Positions 1 through 12,532 of a stretch of 64,000 bases of DNA are shown in pieces. Both the position numbers and the translations under genes were made by a program. The DNA comes from Neomegalonema perideroedes DSM 15528 (GTDB lineage Bacteria; Pseudomonadota; Alphaproteobacteria; Rhodobacterales; Rhodobacteraceae): the NCBI RefSeq assembly GCF_000374145.1, contig NZ_KB893654.1:248001-312000 (forward strand). The letters run 5' to 3'. Each line of letters starts with the position of its first letter. Within the stretch, counting starts at the first letter, position 1. The notes below the pieces were generated by a model that ran no database searches, was not told where the DNA came from, and saw only the letters and a list, made by a program, of their open reading frames with translations.

Positions 1-1249
1 GGCGCTGCACGCGCTGAGCGGCGGGCAGAGGCTGGGCCGCAGGGGCCGAAACGTCCCAGATCGGCGCCTGAGCGGCGGGCGCCGCGGCCAGAGCGGGCGC
101 GGGGCGCGGCGGGGTCGCGACGGGGGCGGGGCGGGGCGGGGCGGCCGCGACGGGCGCGGGCGCCGGAGCGTTCTGGGCGATCTGGACGCGCAGATTCTCG
201 GCGCTGAGGTCGAAGTCGCGGATCACGGCGGCGCGGCGCGAGAAGGGGCCGAGCCGCTCGCCCGCCACCTCGACGATCAGGCCGGAGGGGTCGCCCACAT
301 GCAGGCGCATGCCGTCGCTGCGGCCCTCGGGGGGCGTGAAGCGGTCGCCGGGATTCATCTCGCCGCTGAAGATCACCGCGCCGCCTTCGGCCTCGCGGGC
401 CTCCAGCCAGACTTTGCGCTCGGCGACCAGCGCGAAGGCGGGGGCTCCGGCCTCCGGCGCGGGGGCTTCGCCTTCGGCGGCCGTAAGGGCCTCGCCCTCC
501 GCCCCGCCTTCGGCCCCGGAGGGCGTTCCGGCGGCGGGGGCGGCGGCGCGGGTCAGAGCCGAGGCGAGCGGCGCGTCGATGGGCGGCAGAGGCGGCGGCG
601 CGGCGCCCGTATCGGAGGCGGCGGCCCAATAGGCGTCGACGCTGCGCTCATAGGCGGCGGCGCTCGGGCGCTCCAGCGCCACGGTGACGGCGGCGGGCTG
701 AGGCTCTCCGCCGCTGAAGACGGCGGCGACGCCCGCATGATCCATCAGCTTCCAGCCGCCCCAGAGGATGCCCCCCGCGAAGACCAGAGGCGCCAGCATG
801 GCGATTCCGCCGAGCAATCCGCGCCAGACGCGGCCGCGCTCGCGGCGGCGGGCCAGACCCGCCAGAGGATCCTCTTTGGCGGGCGGGCGGCGGAGCGGCG
901 CGGCTTCGGGCTCGGCGCGGCGGGCGGCGGAGAAGATTCGCGCGACTCCGCCTTTTTCGCTCTTCGCCTGAGCCTCGACCTCTTTTTGAAACCGCAGGGC
1001 GGTCTTGTCCGGGTCCAGCCCGAGATAACGCGCATAGGCGCGCAGAAAACCGGCGGCGTAAGCGGGATCGGGCAGCAGATCGGGGCGCACGTCCTCGATG
1101 GCGAGCAGATAAGCGGCCTTGATCTTCAGCTCGCGCTCGATCTGATCCAGACTCCGGCCCGAGCTGGCGCGCGCGCCGCGAAGTTCGTCTCCGAGAGAGA
1201 CGTCGGCTTCCTCGAATCGTAAAGTCGAGATGCTTCGATGCGCCGTCAT
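1..1249 (-). CDS. RodZ-like HTH/transmembrane protein, partial at left edge
   Basis: The frame is open from an ATG at 1249 to the window edge (416 codons visible, C-terminus missing). Residues about 17-80 form a RodZ-type helix-turn-helix (GDELRGARASSGRSLDQIER, then KIKAAYLLAIE). A basic linker leads to one transmembrane helix (about 146-164). An Ala/Pro/Glu-rich stretch is followed by a DUF4115-like beta domain (about 270-350, including VWLEAREAEGGAVIFSGEM). A Pro/Ala tail runs off the edge. RodZ family members link MreB to the cell wall machinery, with the HTH in the cytoplasm and the C-terminus in the periplasm. The assignment rests on architecture; the rod-shape role is inferred. Confidence 0.8.
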   Translation of the reverse strand, partial: MTAHRSISTLRFEEADVSLGDELRGARASSGRSLDQIERELKIKAAYLLAIEDVRPDLLPDPAYAAGFLRAYARYLGLDPDKTALRFQKEVEAQAKSEKGGVARIFSAARRAEPEAAPLRRPPAKEDPLAGLARRRERGRVWRGLLGGIAMLAPLVFAGGILWGGWKLMDHAGVAAVFSGGEPQPAAVTVALERPSAAAYERSVDAYWAAASDTGAAPPPLPPIDAPLASALTRAAAPAAGTPSGAEGGAEGEALTAAEGEAPAPEAGAPAFALVAERKVWLEAREAEGGAVIFSGEMNPGDRFTPPEGRSDGMRLHVGDPSGLIVEVAGERLGPFSRRAAVIRDFDLSAENLRVQIAQNAPAPAPVAAAPPRPAPVATPPRPAPALAAAPAAQAPIWDVSAPAAQPLPAAQRVQR

Positions 1250-1460
1250 GGACCGCCCCGACTCGCGCGCCTTTGGGCGCGCCCTTAAGTTTTTGGCCAG
1301 CGTCTTTTTTTAGCTCAGGAGGCGGGATGTTGCAACGCGCTTCTCCCCCGTGAAAACCTCTCACGGCGGACAGGTTGCCGCAATTTCCTCAAGAGTTGGT
1401 TGACTCTGGCCCCCCGGACTTCGGGTCGGAAAGGTCAGGGGGCGGGCGCGCGGGGGAGGA

Positions 1461-1476
1461 TCCGCGGGCCCGCGGA
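1461..1476 (-). terminator. Perfect 16-nt GC palindrome just downstream of hemA
   Basis: TCCGCGGGCCCGCGGA is self-complementary and lies 7 bases beyond the hemA stop codon, so it could form a tight 6-bp stem with a 4-base loop in the hemA transcript. No T-tract follows, so a role in intrinsic termination is uncertain. It may instead be a 3' stability element. Confidence 0.3.
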
Positions 1477-1482
1477 GAGTCG

Positions 1483-2724
1483 TCAGGCGGCCCGGCGCAG
1501 CGAACGCCGCCGCCAGATGGTCTGAAGAGCGTCCACAAGGGCGTCCATGTGAGCGTCCGTATGCAACGGCGAAGGCGTGAACCTCAGACGTTCCGTCCCG
1601 CGGGGCACGGTCGGGTAATTGATCGGCTGCGCGTAAAGCGAGAACTCCGTGAGCAGAGCGTCCGAAACCGCCTTGCATTCCGTCGGGTCGCCGACGAGCA
1701 GCGGCACGATATGGCTCGGGCTGTCCATCACCGGCAGATCCGCCGCGCGCAGGCGGGCCTTGAGGGTCGCGGCGCGCTCCTGATGGCGCGTCCGCAGCTC
1801 CGGATGGGCCTTGAGCCAGCGGATGCTCTCCGCCGCCGCCGCCGCGAGGGTCGGGGGGAGGGAGGTGGTGAAGATGAAGCTTGAGGCGTAGCTGCGCACC
1901 ACGTCCACGAGGCGCTCCGAGGCGGCGATGTAGCCGCCCATCACGCCGACCGCCTTGCCGAGGGTGCCCTCCACCACGTCGAGCCGCGCAAGGGCCGCCT
2001 CGCGCTCGGCGACGCCGCCGCCCCGCTCGCCGTACATGCCCACGGCGTGGACTTCGTCGAGATAGGTCAGGGCGTCGTAACGCTCCGCGAGGTCGCAGAC
2101 CTCATGGATCGGGCCGAAATCGCCGTCCATGGAGTAGACCGATTCGAAGGCGATGATCTTCGGACGCGAAGGATCGGCGGCCTTGAGCAGATCTTCGAGG
2201 TGATTCAGGTCGTTATGACGCCAGATCTTCTTGTCGCAGCGGGCGTTGCGCACGCCCTCGATCATCGAGGCGTGATTCAGCGCGTCCGAGAAGATGACGC
2301 AGTTCGGCAGCACCCGCCCGAGGGTCGAGAGGCTGGCCTCGTTCGAGATATAGCCCGAGGTGAAGAGCAGGGCGGCGTCCTTGCCGTGCCAGTCGGCGAG
2401 CTCGCGCTCGAGATCGACGTGGTAATGCGTCGTGCCCGAGATGTTGCGCGTGCCGCCCGAGCCGGAGCCCGCTTCGTCGGCGGCGCGCTTGAGCGCCTCC
2501 AGCACGGCGGGATTCTGGCCCATGCCGAGATAATCGTTCCCGCACCAGACGGTGATCTCGCGGGTGGAGCCGTCCGCTTCGCGCAAAAGCGCCTGCGGAA
2601 ATTCGCCCCGGATGCGCCGGATGTCGGCGAAGACGCGGTAACGGCCTTCGGCGCGCAAGGCTCCGAGGGCGCTGTCGAACATCTGGTCATAGCGCGTAGG
2701 CGCGCGGTCGGCGTGATCTTTCAT
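1483..2724 (-). CDS. hemA: 5-aminolevulinate synthase
   Basis: This is the PLP enzyme that condenses glycine with succinyl-CoA, the first step of tetrapyrrole synthesis by the C4 (alphaproteobacterial) route. The 413-aa product has the family's N-terminal pattern ([21 protein letters not shown]), [33 protein letters not shown], the [13 protein letters not shown] aspartate segment, and the Schiff-base lysine in [14 protein letters not shown] (about K257). The start at 2724 fits family length and has a GGGAGGGAC ribosome-binding site; an in-frame ATG at 2796 would add 24 unlikely residues. The [12 protein letters not shown] segment favours ALAS over 2-amino-3-ketobutyrate CoA ligase. Confidence 0.95.
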   Translation of the reverse strand: MKDHADRAPTRYDQMFDSALGALRAEGRYRVFADIRRIRGEFPQALLREADGSTREITVWCGNDYLGMGQNPAVLEALKRAADEAGSGSGGTRNISGTTHYHVDLERELADWHGKDAALLFTSGYISNEASLSTLGRVLPNCVIFSDALNHASMIEGVRNARCDKKIWRHNDLNHLEDLLKAADPSRPKIIAFESVYSMDGDFGPIHEVCDLAERYDALTYLDEVHAVGMYGERGGGVAEREAALARLDVVEGTLGKAVGVMGGYIAASERLVDVVRSYASSFIFTTSLPPTLAAAAAESIRWLKAHPELRTRHQERAATLKARLRAADLPVMDSPSHIVPLLVGDPTECKAVSDALLTEFSLYAQPINYPTVPRGTERLRFTPSPLHTDAHMDALVDALQTIWRRRSLRRAA

Positions 2725-2874
2725 GGCGGAATCGTCCCTCCCCGACGATGAACGGCTCTTTGAGCGAGCATAGGACTCAAGAACCGGACCGCTCAAGGGC
2801 GCCGAAGCCGCATTAGGACGAAAAGACGAGCGCGATTCGTCGCAACCGACGGAAAATCCGAGGAAAATACTCGG

Positions 2875-4761
2875 TTATTCTCCGGAGAAGGCCGCCTCGA
2901 ACTGCACGCGCCGGTTGGTGGATCCGGGGCCATGCGTCTCGACCAGTTCGACCGGATCGGGACGCGCCGCCGCGATCAGACGATCCGCGGGCGCGCCTCG
3001 GGCGATCAGTTCGGCGATCACCGCCTGAGCCCTTTCGCGGGCGAGGCGCTGGTTGGTTTCGGCGCTGCCGAGGCGGTCCACATAGCCGATCACCCGCAGA
3101 CGCGGCGCGCCGGGCCGGCTCAGGATCTCCACGGCCTCGTCCAAGACTTCGAGATTGCGGGCCTGAGACAGATTCGCGCCGTCGGGGATGAAGATCGCGC
3201 TGCGCGTCGCCCAGAGCCTCAGGCGGGCCTCGGGCGTCTCGGCGGCTTGGGCGAAGGCCGCGAGATCGCGGGTTTCGGCGGCCAGAGCCCCCTGACGCTC
3301 GGAGAGGGCGGCGATCTCCGCCTCCTGCGCGAGGAGGCGGGCGCGGGCCTCCTCAAGGGCGGCGGCGGTCTCGCTCTGCGCTTGCCGGGCGGCCGCCAGA
3401 GCGGCCTCGGCTTCGGCGCGGGCGCGGCGCAGGCCCTCCATCTGCGCGGCCAGACCCGAAAGGCGGGCCTCGGCCTGCGCGGCGCTTTCGGCGAATTCGG
3501 GCGAGGCCCCATAGGCGAAGCGGGCCTGAAGCGGAAAGCCTTCGCCGGCGGCGGCGGTCAGGCGCGCGCTCAGAGCCTCGGCGTCGGCGCCGGGGGGCAG
3601 GACGCCGCTCACCTGAATCCGCGTCCGGCCGGACCAGGCGGCGAAGACCGGCGCGTCGTCGAGGACGGGCTCCTCGGCGATGGCGGCCCGCACCCGCTCT
3701 AAGGCGGCCTCGCGGCTATGGGCCTCCCAAGCCTTCCAGGCGAAGAAGCCCAGCAGCCCCAGCAGCAGCAGCGCGCCCAGCGCCAGACGCCGGCGCCGCG
3801 CGCCGCGCCGGGCGGAGGCTTTCTGAGAGGTGATCAGGGCGCGGGCGAGGGGCGCGAGGGCGTCGGGCCGCGCCAGCGCTTCGGGCGGGGCTTCGCCCAG
3901 CGCGTCGAGGAAATTCGAAGCGGCCTCCTCCATGCGCTCGCGGCGCTCGGCGGAGGGGGAGCCGCTGGCCTCTATGGCGAGGATCCGCTCCGCCCGCGCC
4001 TGCAGCGTCACCGAGCGGCCGTTGAGGTCGAGGGAGCGCAATTCGTCGCCCTCGCCCGAGCGCAGCGCCTCTTCCGAGAAGGAGAGGATGGCGGCGATCA
4101 TGCCGCCGATCATCTCGGCCGCGGCGGGGTCGGCGGGATCCTCGGGCCATTGGGCGACGAGGCCGCCGCTCTGGCGGTCGATGAGCAGAATGCGCGAGAC
4201 GCCGCCCCGGGCGCTGAGATCGGCGAGGGCCAATTCGCTGACGCTGCGTCCCGTGAGCAGCGCGCGCATCCTCAGCCGCCAGCCCTGCGCCGAGGCGAGG
4301 GCGTCCAGTCGGGCGTTCACGTCCTCGACCAGCTTGCGGAAGCTGTCGGCGACGGCGGCCTTGACCATGCGTCCGGCGATGGGACGGAAGGTCTCGACCA
4401 TCTTCTCCTTGGAATTGTCGATTTCGGCGCGGATGGCCACGCCCATCATCGGGGCGAGGGTGGAGGCGAGGGCCTTGCCGCGTTTGGCGCGGGTTTCGCG
4501 CAGAGCCTCGACGAGGTTCTCCGCCATGGCCTCGCGGATGGAGTCCTTGTCGCCCATGGAGCCCTCGACCGCCTCCAGACGGGCGGAGAGCCGCGCGAGG
4601 GAATCGCGGTCCTGAGCGAGCAGCAAAGCGCGCAGACGCGCGAAACGCGCCGCCTCGGCCTCCGCATGGGCGGCTTCGGCGGCGGCGCGCAACCGGGCTT
4701 CGGCTCTGGGATCGGCCCCAGAACCGGAGACGGATCCGGAATCGGCCATGCGGTCAGCCAT
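2875..4761 (-). CDS. OmpA-family envelope protein with large N-terminal region
   Basis: The product has 628 aa. The N-terminal half (1-320) is soluble, and residues about 188-270 (SRILLIDRQSGGLVAQW onward) resemble a roadblock/longin-type fold. A basic stretch (ARRGARRRRLALG) precedes a single transmembrane helix (about 325-341). After it come a BON-like segment (RIQVSGVLPPGADAEALSARL, about 381-401), an Ala/Glu coiled coil (about 420-500) and a C-terminal OmpA/MotB peptidoglycan-binding domain (520-628: IGYVDRLGSAETNQRLARERAQAV, then STNRRVQFE). Basic residues before the helix suggest N-in, C-periplasmic topology. It probably tethers an inner-membrane complex to peptidoglycan. It overlaps the upstream coiled-coil gene by 8 bases. 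Confidence 0.75.
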   Translation of the reverse strand: MADRMADSGSVSGSGADPRAEARLRAAAEAAHAEAEAARFARLRALLLAQDRDSLARLSARLEAVEGSMGDKDSIREAMAENLVEALRETRAKRGKALASTLAPMMGVAIRAEIDNSKEKMVETFRPIAGRMVKAAVADSFRKLVEDVNARLDALASAQGWRLRMRALLTGRSVSELALADLSARGGVSRILLIDRQSGGLVAQWPEDPADPAAAEMIGGMIAAILSFSEEALRSGEGDELRSLDLNGRSVTLQARAERILAIEASGSPSAERRERMEEAASNFLDALGEAPPEALARPDALAPLARALITSQKASARRGARRRRLALGALLLLGLLGFFAWKAWEAHSREAALERVRAAIAEEPVLDDAPVFAAWSGRTRIQVSGVLPPGADAEALSARLTAAAGEGFPLQARFAYGASPEFAESAAQAEARLSGLAAQMEGLRRARAEAEAALAAARQAQSETAAALEEARARLLAQEAEIAALSERQGALAAETRDLAAFAQAAETPEARLRLWATRSAIFIPDGANLSQARNLEVLDEAVEILSRPGAPRLRVIGYVDRLGSAETNQRLARERAQAVIAELIARGAPADRLIAAARPDPVELVETHGPGSTNRRVQFEAAFSGE

Positions 4762-5101
4762 GGTCCTCGCTATGTCCGGCGGAATCCTCCGGGCGCTCCT
4801 CGGCGAGGCGGCGCAGGTCTTCGCTCATCTGGGCGAGATTGGCCGAGATGTCGGCGAGGGTGCGGCGGCGGCGCTCTTCGCCGCGGGCGTCCAGCTCGCG
4901 CAGGCGGCGGTCGGTCTCGGCGGCGGCCTGCGCGAGGCGGCGGTCGGTCTCGCGCAGACGGTCCTCCAGATGGTTGATCCGGTCGACGAGGCGGCGCTGG
5001 GCGTCTCCGAAGAGCAGATCGCGGACCTGCGCCATGGCGACGTCGGGCGTGGAGGCGTCGGTCTGCTGCGGGTGATGGGGGGCGTAGGCGGCGTCGGTCA
5101 T
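4754..5101 (-). CDS. Small coiled-coil protein paired with the OmpA-family gene
   Basis: The product has 115 aa, starting at MTDAAYAPHH with GGAG upstream; an ATG at 5176 would add 25 atypical residues. The N-terminus is low complexity. Residues about 20-110 are a long charged helix with repeated ETDRRL-type units (RINHLEDRLRETDRRLAQAA, then ETDRRLRELDARGEERRRR). There is no signal peptide or transmembrane helix, so it is probably cytoplasmic. The 8-base overlap with the OmpA-family gene implies translational coupling and a shared complex, perhaps by binding that protein's cytoplasmic half. No more specific function is recognised. Confidence 0.6.
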   Translation of the reverse strand: MTDAAYAPHHPQQTDASTPDVAMAQVRDLLFGDAQRRLVDRINHLEDRLRETDRRLAQAAAETDRRLRELDARGEERRRRTLADISANLAQMSEDLRRLAEERPEDSAGHSEDHG

Positions 5102-5409
5102 AGGGGCTCCGGCGAAAGGCGTTGCGGGCTTGCGCGCGTAAGGCGACGGAAAAACTCCGTGAGCCGATTGGAACAAGAAATTCTTAAAGCTTCCTCCGCG
5201 CGGCCCGCGCCGGAAATCCCTGTCGGCGACCCCCGTCGGCGATCTCGCGCGGCGCGGGAGCAGACTAGCGGCGGCGCAGGCGAAAAGATAGGCGCCGTAA
5301 GGCGGGGCGGGGCCGCCTCGGGGGCGGATTCCGCAGGTTCTTTCGGGGAGGCCCGGCGCTTTGCGCGGGGAGGGCGCAGGGAGAAGGCCGCGCGGTTCTT
5401 TCGGAGGGG
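5102..5409. other. Intergenic region upstream of the coiled-coil/OmpA pair
   Basis: I see no convincing gene in these 308 bases. The interval holds the leader and presumably the promoter for the minus-strand coiled-coil/OmpA pair, and the 3' side of recR. A small hairpin (ACGGA-AAAAC-TCCGT, 5146-5160) lies in the presumed leader. No promoter could be assigned with confidence. Confidence 0.4.
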
Positions 5410-6048
5410 TCAGAGCCCCCGCCGGGCCATGAAGGCGGCGGCGATGGTGCCTTCGTCCAGATGCTCCAGCTCTCCGCCCATGGGCACGCCCTGAGCCAGA
5501 ACGCTGGTCCTGATTCCCAGATCCGCGAAGGCTTCGGCGAGATAATGCGCCGTGGCGCGGCCGTCCACCGTGGCGTTGAGCGCGAGGACGACCTCGCGGG
5601 GCTTGGCCTCGGCGGCGCGGGCGAGCAGCTGCGGGATGCGCAGCTCCTCCGGCCCTACGCCGTCCAGAGCCGAGAGGCAGCCGCCCAGCACATGATAGCG
5701 CCCCTGAAAGGCGCCCATGCGCTCGATGGCCCAGAGATCCGCCGAATCCTCCACCACGCAGAGGGCGCCGTCGTCGCGCTGAGGATCGGCGCAGATGGAG
5801 CAGATTTCGGCGGTGTCGATATGGCCGCAGATCGAACAGGGGCGGATCTTCTCGGCGGCGAGGGCCATGGCCTCGGCCAGAGGCGCGAGCAGGGCCTCGC
5901 GGCGCTTGGCCAGATGCAGCGCCGCCCGCCGCGCCGAACGCGGCCCGAGCCCCGGCAGGCGCGCCAGAAGCTCGATCAGCCGCGCCAGCTCCGGCCCCAT
6001 GGGCGAAGCGGCGTTGGGGCCGGAATTCGGGCGGCGGGAGGAATCCAT
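5410..6048 (-). CDS. recR: Recombination mediator protein RecR
   Basis: RecR works with RecO (and RecF) to load RecA at single-stranded gaps. The 212-aa product has the N-terminal HhH segment (LIELLARLPGLGPRSARRAALHL), a C4 zinc finger (CSICGHIDTAEICSIC) and a Toprim domain (LCVVEDSADLWAIERMG, then VVLALNATVDGRATAHYLAE). An internal Met (MGPELARLIELL, start 6000) is an equally plausible start. It lies 14 bases after proA and is probably the last gene of the obgE-proB-proA-recR run. Confidence 0.93.
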   Translation of the reverse strand: MDSSRRPNSGPNAASPMGPELARLIELLARLPGLGPRSARRAALHLAKRREALLAPLAEAMALAAEKIRPCSICGHIDTAEICSICADPQRDDGALCVVEDSADLWAIERMGAFQGRYHVLGGCLSALDGVGPEELRIPQLLARAAEAKPREVVLALNATVDGRATAHYLAEAFADLGIRTSVLAQGVPMGGELEHLDEGTIAAAFMARRGL

Positions 6049-6062
6049 GGCTGCGCCTCAGG

Positions 6063-7363
6063 TCAGGAGCGGATCGCGCCGTCGCCGGTCACGAGATATT
6101 TGAAGCTGGTCAGCTGCTCGGCGCCCACCGGGCCCCGCGCATGGAGCTTGCCCGTCGCGATGCCGATCTCGGCGCCCATGCCGAATTCTCCGCCGTCGGC
6201 GAATTGCGTCGAGGCGTTATGCATCAGAATCGCGCTGTCGAGCCCTTGGAAGAAGCGCGCCACGGGGGCGGCGGCCTCCGCGAGGATCGATTCCGTATGG
6301 CCCGATCCATAGCGGCGGATGTGGTCTATGGCGCCCTCGACGCCGTCCACCATCTTCGCCGCGATGATCGCGTCGAGGAATTCATGGCCGTAATCCTCGG
6401 GCGAGGCGGGGACCGCCTCGGGCGCGAGCGCCCGCACGCCTTCGTCGCCGCGAATCTCGCAGCCCGCCGCCGCCAGAGCCGCCACCACCGGCGCCACATG
6501 CTCGGGCGCGGCCTTGTCGAAGAGCAGGCATTCCGCCGAGCCGCAGATTCCCGTCCGGCGCATCTTGGCGTTGACCGCGACCTTCACGGCCATGGCCTCA
6601 TCGGCGGAGGCGTCGACGTAGAGATGGCAAATCCCTTCGAGATGGGCGAAGACCGGGACGCGGGCCTCTTTCTGCACCCGCTCGACGAGGCTGCGCCCGC
6701 CGCGCGGCACAATGACGTCCACGTAATCGACCATCTCGCCGAGCAGAATCCCCACGGCGGCGCGGTCGCGGGTGGGGACGCGCTGGACGGCGTCCTCGGG
6801 CAGGCCCGCCTGACGGAGCCCCTCGCGGATGACTTCCAGAATCGCGCCGGAACTCGCAAAACTCTCGGAGCCGCCGCGCAGAATGGCGGCGTTGCCCGAT
6901 TTCACGCAGAGCGCGCCCGCGTCGGCGGTGACGTTGGGACGGGATTCGTAGATGATCCCGATCACGCCGATGGGCGTGCGCACCCGACGGATGCGCAGGC
7001 CATTGGGGCGCGTCCAGTCGGCGATGACCTCGCCCACGGGATCGGGCGTCGCCGCGACCTCGCGCAGGCCCTTGGCGATTCCCTTGAGGCGGGCCTCGTC
7101 CAGCAGCAGGCGGTCCAGCATGGAGCCCGAAAGGCCCCGGGCTTCGGCGCGGGCCATGTCCTCGGCGTTGGCGGCGAGGATCCCGGCGGAACGGGCCTCC
7201 AGAAGATCGGCGGCGATCTCCAGAGCCTTGCGCTTGGCCTCAGAAGGAGCCTCCGCCAGCAGACGCGCGGCGGCGCGGGCGCGGGCGCCGAGGGCCTTCA
7301 TCTCGGCGCGCAGAGCCTGCGGGTCTTTGGAAGCTTCGATCTGAGAGGAGGGGAGAACTTGAT

Positions 7364-7367
<4 letters not shown>
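6063..7367 (-). CDS. proA: Glutamate-5-semialdehyde dehydrogenase (gamma-glutamyl phosphate reductase)
   Basis: This is the second enzyme of proline synthesis: it reduces gamma-glutamyl phosphate to glutamate-5-semialdehyde with NADPH. The 434-aa length is normal. The aldehyde dehydrogenase fold is clear from [32 protein letters not shown], and the catalytic-cysteine segment [14 protein letters not shown]. The start overlaps the proB stop by 4 bases (7364-7367), so the two are translationally coupled. The N-terminal [15 protein letters not shown] extension is not conserved and the true start could be slightly downstream. Confidence 0.95.
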
Positions 7368-10655
<3,288 letters not shown>

Positions 10656-10678
10656 GGTTTTGGGTCCCGAAAGCGAAA

Positions 10679-10703
10679 GGGGGCGGCCTCGCGGACCGCC
10701 CCC
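10679..10703 (-). terminator. Stem-loop terminator or attenuator after rpmA
   Basis: On the minus strand, 30 bases past the rpmA stop, an 8-bp GC stem (GGGGGCGG ... CCGCCCCC, 9-base loop) is followed by TTTCGCTTT. It would end or attenuate the abundant rplU-rpmA transcript and let lower read-through reach the GNAT-obgE-proBA genes. Confidence 0.65.
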
Positions 10704-10732
10704 TTCGGGAATTTCTGCTGTGAGGCGGCGGA

Positions 10733-11002
10733 TTACTCGGCGGCTTCCGCCGCCGGGACCACCGAAACGAACTGGCGGCGGCCGCGGCCCTCATGGAACT
10801 GCACATTGCCGTCGGCGGTGGCGAAGAGGGTGTGGTCCTTGCCGAGGCCGACGTTGGCGCCCGGCCAGACGCGGGTGCCGCGCTGACGCACGATGATGCC
10901 GCCCGAACGGATGGCCTCGCCGCCGAACTTCTTCACGCCGAGACGGCGACCGGCGGAATCGCGACCGTTGCGCGAGGAGCCGCCTGCTTTTTTCTGAGCC
11001 AT
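10733..11002 (-). CDS. rpmA: 50S ribosomal protein L27
   Basis: This 89-aa protein has the invariant start [29 protein letters not shown] and the [20 protein letters not shown] core. Its N-terminus reaches the peptidyl transferase centre. It is separated from rplU by 37 bases and co-transcribed with it. A GAGG-type ribosome-binding site precedes the ATG. Confidence 0.98.
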   Translation of the reverse strand: MAQKKAGGSSRNGRDSAGRRLGVKKFGGEAIRSGGIIVRQRGTRVWPGANVGLGKDHTLFATADGNVQFHEGRGRRQFVSVVPAAEAAE

Positions 11003-11039
11003 AAGATGGCCTCCTTTAAATCAGGGTGACCGCAGGCGC

Positions 11040-11357
11040 TCAGGCGCCGGCGATGGCGCCGATGCGCACGAGGGTCAGATATTGGCGATGGCCGCGCTTG
11101 CGCTGCGAGCCGTGCTTGCGGCGACGCTTCTTGAAGGCGATGACCTTATCGCCGCGGATCTGGTCGATGACGGTGGCGGTCACCGAGGCGCCCGCGACGG
11201 TGGGGGCTCCCACGGTCACGTTCTCGCCTTCGCCGACGACGAGAACCTCGTCGAAGGTGATCGTGGCGCCGGCCTCGACCTCGAGCTTTTCGATCCGGAG
11301 CACGTCGTTTTGGGCGACGGTGTATTGCTTGCCGCCCGTTCTGATGACCGCGAACAT
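11040..11357 (-). CDS. rplU: 50S ribosomal protein L21
   Basis: The 105-aa product begins [20 protein letters not shown] and ends with the basic [24 protein letters not shown] region that binds 23S rRNA. The start at 11357 is set by this conserved N-terminus; the open frame extends to 11489, but those 44 residues are not L21-like. It is the first gene of the rplU-rpmA unit, with its promoter presumably in 11358-11512. Confidence 0.97.
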   Translation of the reverse strand: MFAVIRTGGKQYTVAQNDVLRIEKLEVEAGATITFDEVLVVGEGENVTVGAPTVAGASVTATVIDQIRGDKVIAFKKRRRKHGSQRKRGHRQYLTLVRIGAIAGA

Positions 11358-11512
11358 CGCGTCCTCGCTAAGATTATGGCGCGCCCTGCGGCGCCGACCC
11401 CGGAAGGTCGGACTTTGCGGGCCATCGGGCGGCGCGTTGGAATGACGAGACGCGCGTGAAGACGAAGGCTCCGCGCGCGAGGCGGCCATATAGGGCGGTC
11501 AGGCGCCTTTTG

Positions 11513-12505
11513 TCAACGCGGGATCGCTTCGGGCGCGCGAACCGTCGCGAGGGGGAGATTGGGGGAGAGATTGAGGGGGCGCGGCTCCTCCCGCGCGATC
11601 AGCTCCGAGGAATCCGGGCGCGGCGCGGGGGGCTTCGGCGCGGGTTGGGCCGGAGCGGGCGGCGCGGCCGGAATCAGATTCAGCGTCACGATCTCGGGCG
11701 GATTGAGGAAGCGCAGAGGCAGGGCCGCCGTGCCGATTCCCCGCGAGACGTAGAGCGGGCCTTTGGGCGTCTCATAAAGCCCTGCGGAGAAGCCATGCCG
11801 CGACATGGCGACGGGGCAGCCGATCAGCGGCAGGCAGATTTGGCCGCCATGGGTATGGCCCGCCGCCGAAAGCGAGGCCGGACGCGGCAGCCGCATGGCT
11901 TCGTCGGGGCGATGGGTGAGGAAGATCAGCGGCGCGGCGGGGTCGGTTCCCGCCAGAGCCAGATCCGGCCGCGCGCCTTGGGGTCCGATGGGGTCGTCCA
12001 CGCCCGCGAGGATCAGGCGTCCGCCTCCGGGCGCGGCGATCTCCAGGTTTTCATTGCGCAGCACCTTGGCGCCGCCCTCCGCCAGAGCCGCCGCTATGGC
12101 CTCGCCATCCTCGGCCCAATCGTGATTCCCGAGGATGGCGTAGACGCCCATGGGCGCCTCCAGCCCGCCGAGAAGCCGCGCGGCGGCCTGAGGATCCACG
12201 CGCATCCAGTCGTTATAGAGCTTCTGCGCCGGGCCATGGCTGATCCCGGAGTAATCCCCCAGCAGGAGGATCAGATCCGGCTTTTGCGCCTCGACCATGG
12301 GCTTGAGCTTCTCCGCCAGCCGCTTTTCCGACCAATGCAGAGACAAAGACTGCGTGTCGGCCGCCACCAGAGCCCGGATCGGCGCCGTCAGCCCCTCGAT
12401 GCGGATTTCGGCCTGATTGGCCTCCAGCATCCGGGGCTCGACGAGGAAGGACCAGAGAAAAGCCGAAGCGCCCAGACCAAACAGAATCCGGCGCAGCTTG
12501 CGCAA
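11513..12505 (-). CDS. Membrane-anchored calcineurin-like metallophosphoesterase with altered first motif
   Basis: The 330-aa product has an N-terminal membrane anchor (about 6-22) followed by a YkuE/LpxH-like phosphoesterase domain: GDYSG (83-87), GNHDW (126-130), LTHRPDE (about 197) and GHTHGGQICLP (216-226). The first motif, normally DxH, reads AADTQSL (D50, Q52), so one metal-ligand histidine is replaced by glutamine. The last roughly 60 residues are a Pro/Ala-rich tail. Relatives act on UDP-diacylglucosamine or other phosphoesters at the membrane. The Gln substitution may change metal content or activity, so the substrate is left open. Confidence 0.8.
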   Translation of the reverse strand: MRKLRRILFGLGASAFLWSFLVEPRMLEANQAEIRIEGLTAPIRALVAADTQSLSLHWSEKRLAEKLKPMVEAQKPDLILLLGDYSGISHGPAQKLYNDWMRVDPQAAARLLGGLEAPMGVYAILGNHDWAEDGEAIAAALAEGGAKVLRNENLEIAAPGGGRLILAGVDDPIGPQGARPDLALAGTDPAAPLIFLTHRPDEAMRLPRPASLSAAGHTHGGQICLPLIGCPVAMSRHGFSAGLYETPKGPLYVSRGIGTAALPLRFLNPPEIVTLNLIPAAPPAPAQPAPKPPAPRPDSSELIAREEPRPLNLSPNLPLATVRAPEAIPR

Positions 12506-12532
12506 ACGGGAGCGGACGGCTTTGGGAATCGG

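Noticed and set aside
648-1364. 238-aa minus-strand frame overlapping the RodZ-like gene
   Set aside because: Arg/Ser-rich composition with no domain; another minus-strand frame from 1249 gives an HTH, membrane helix and DUF4115-like domain.
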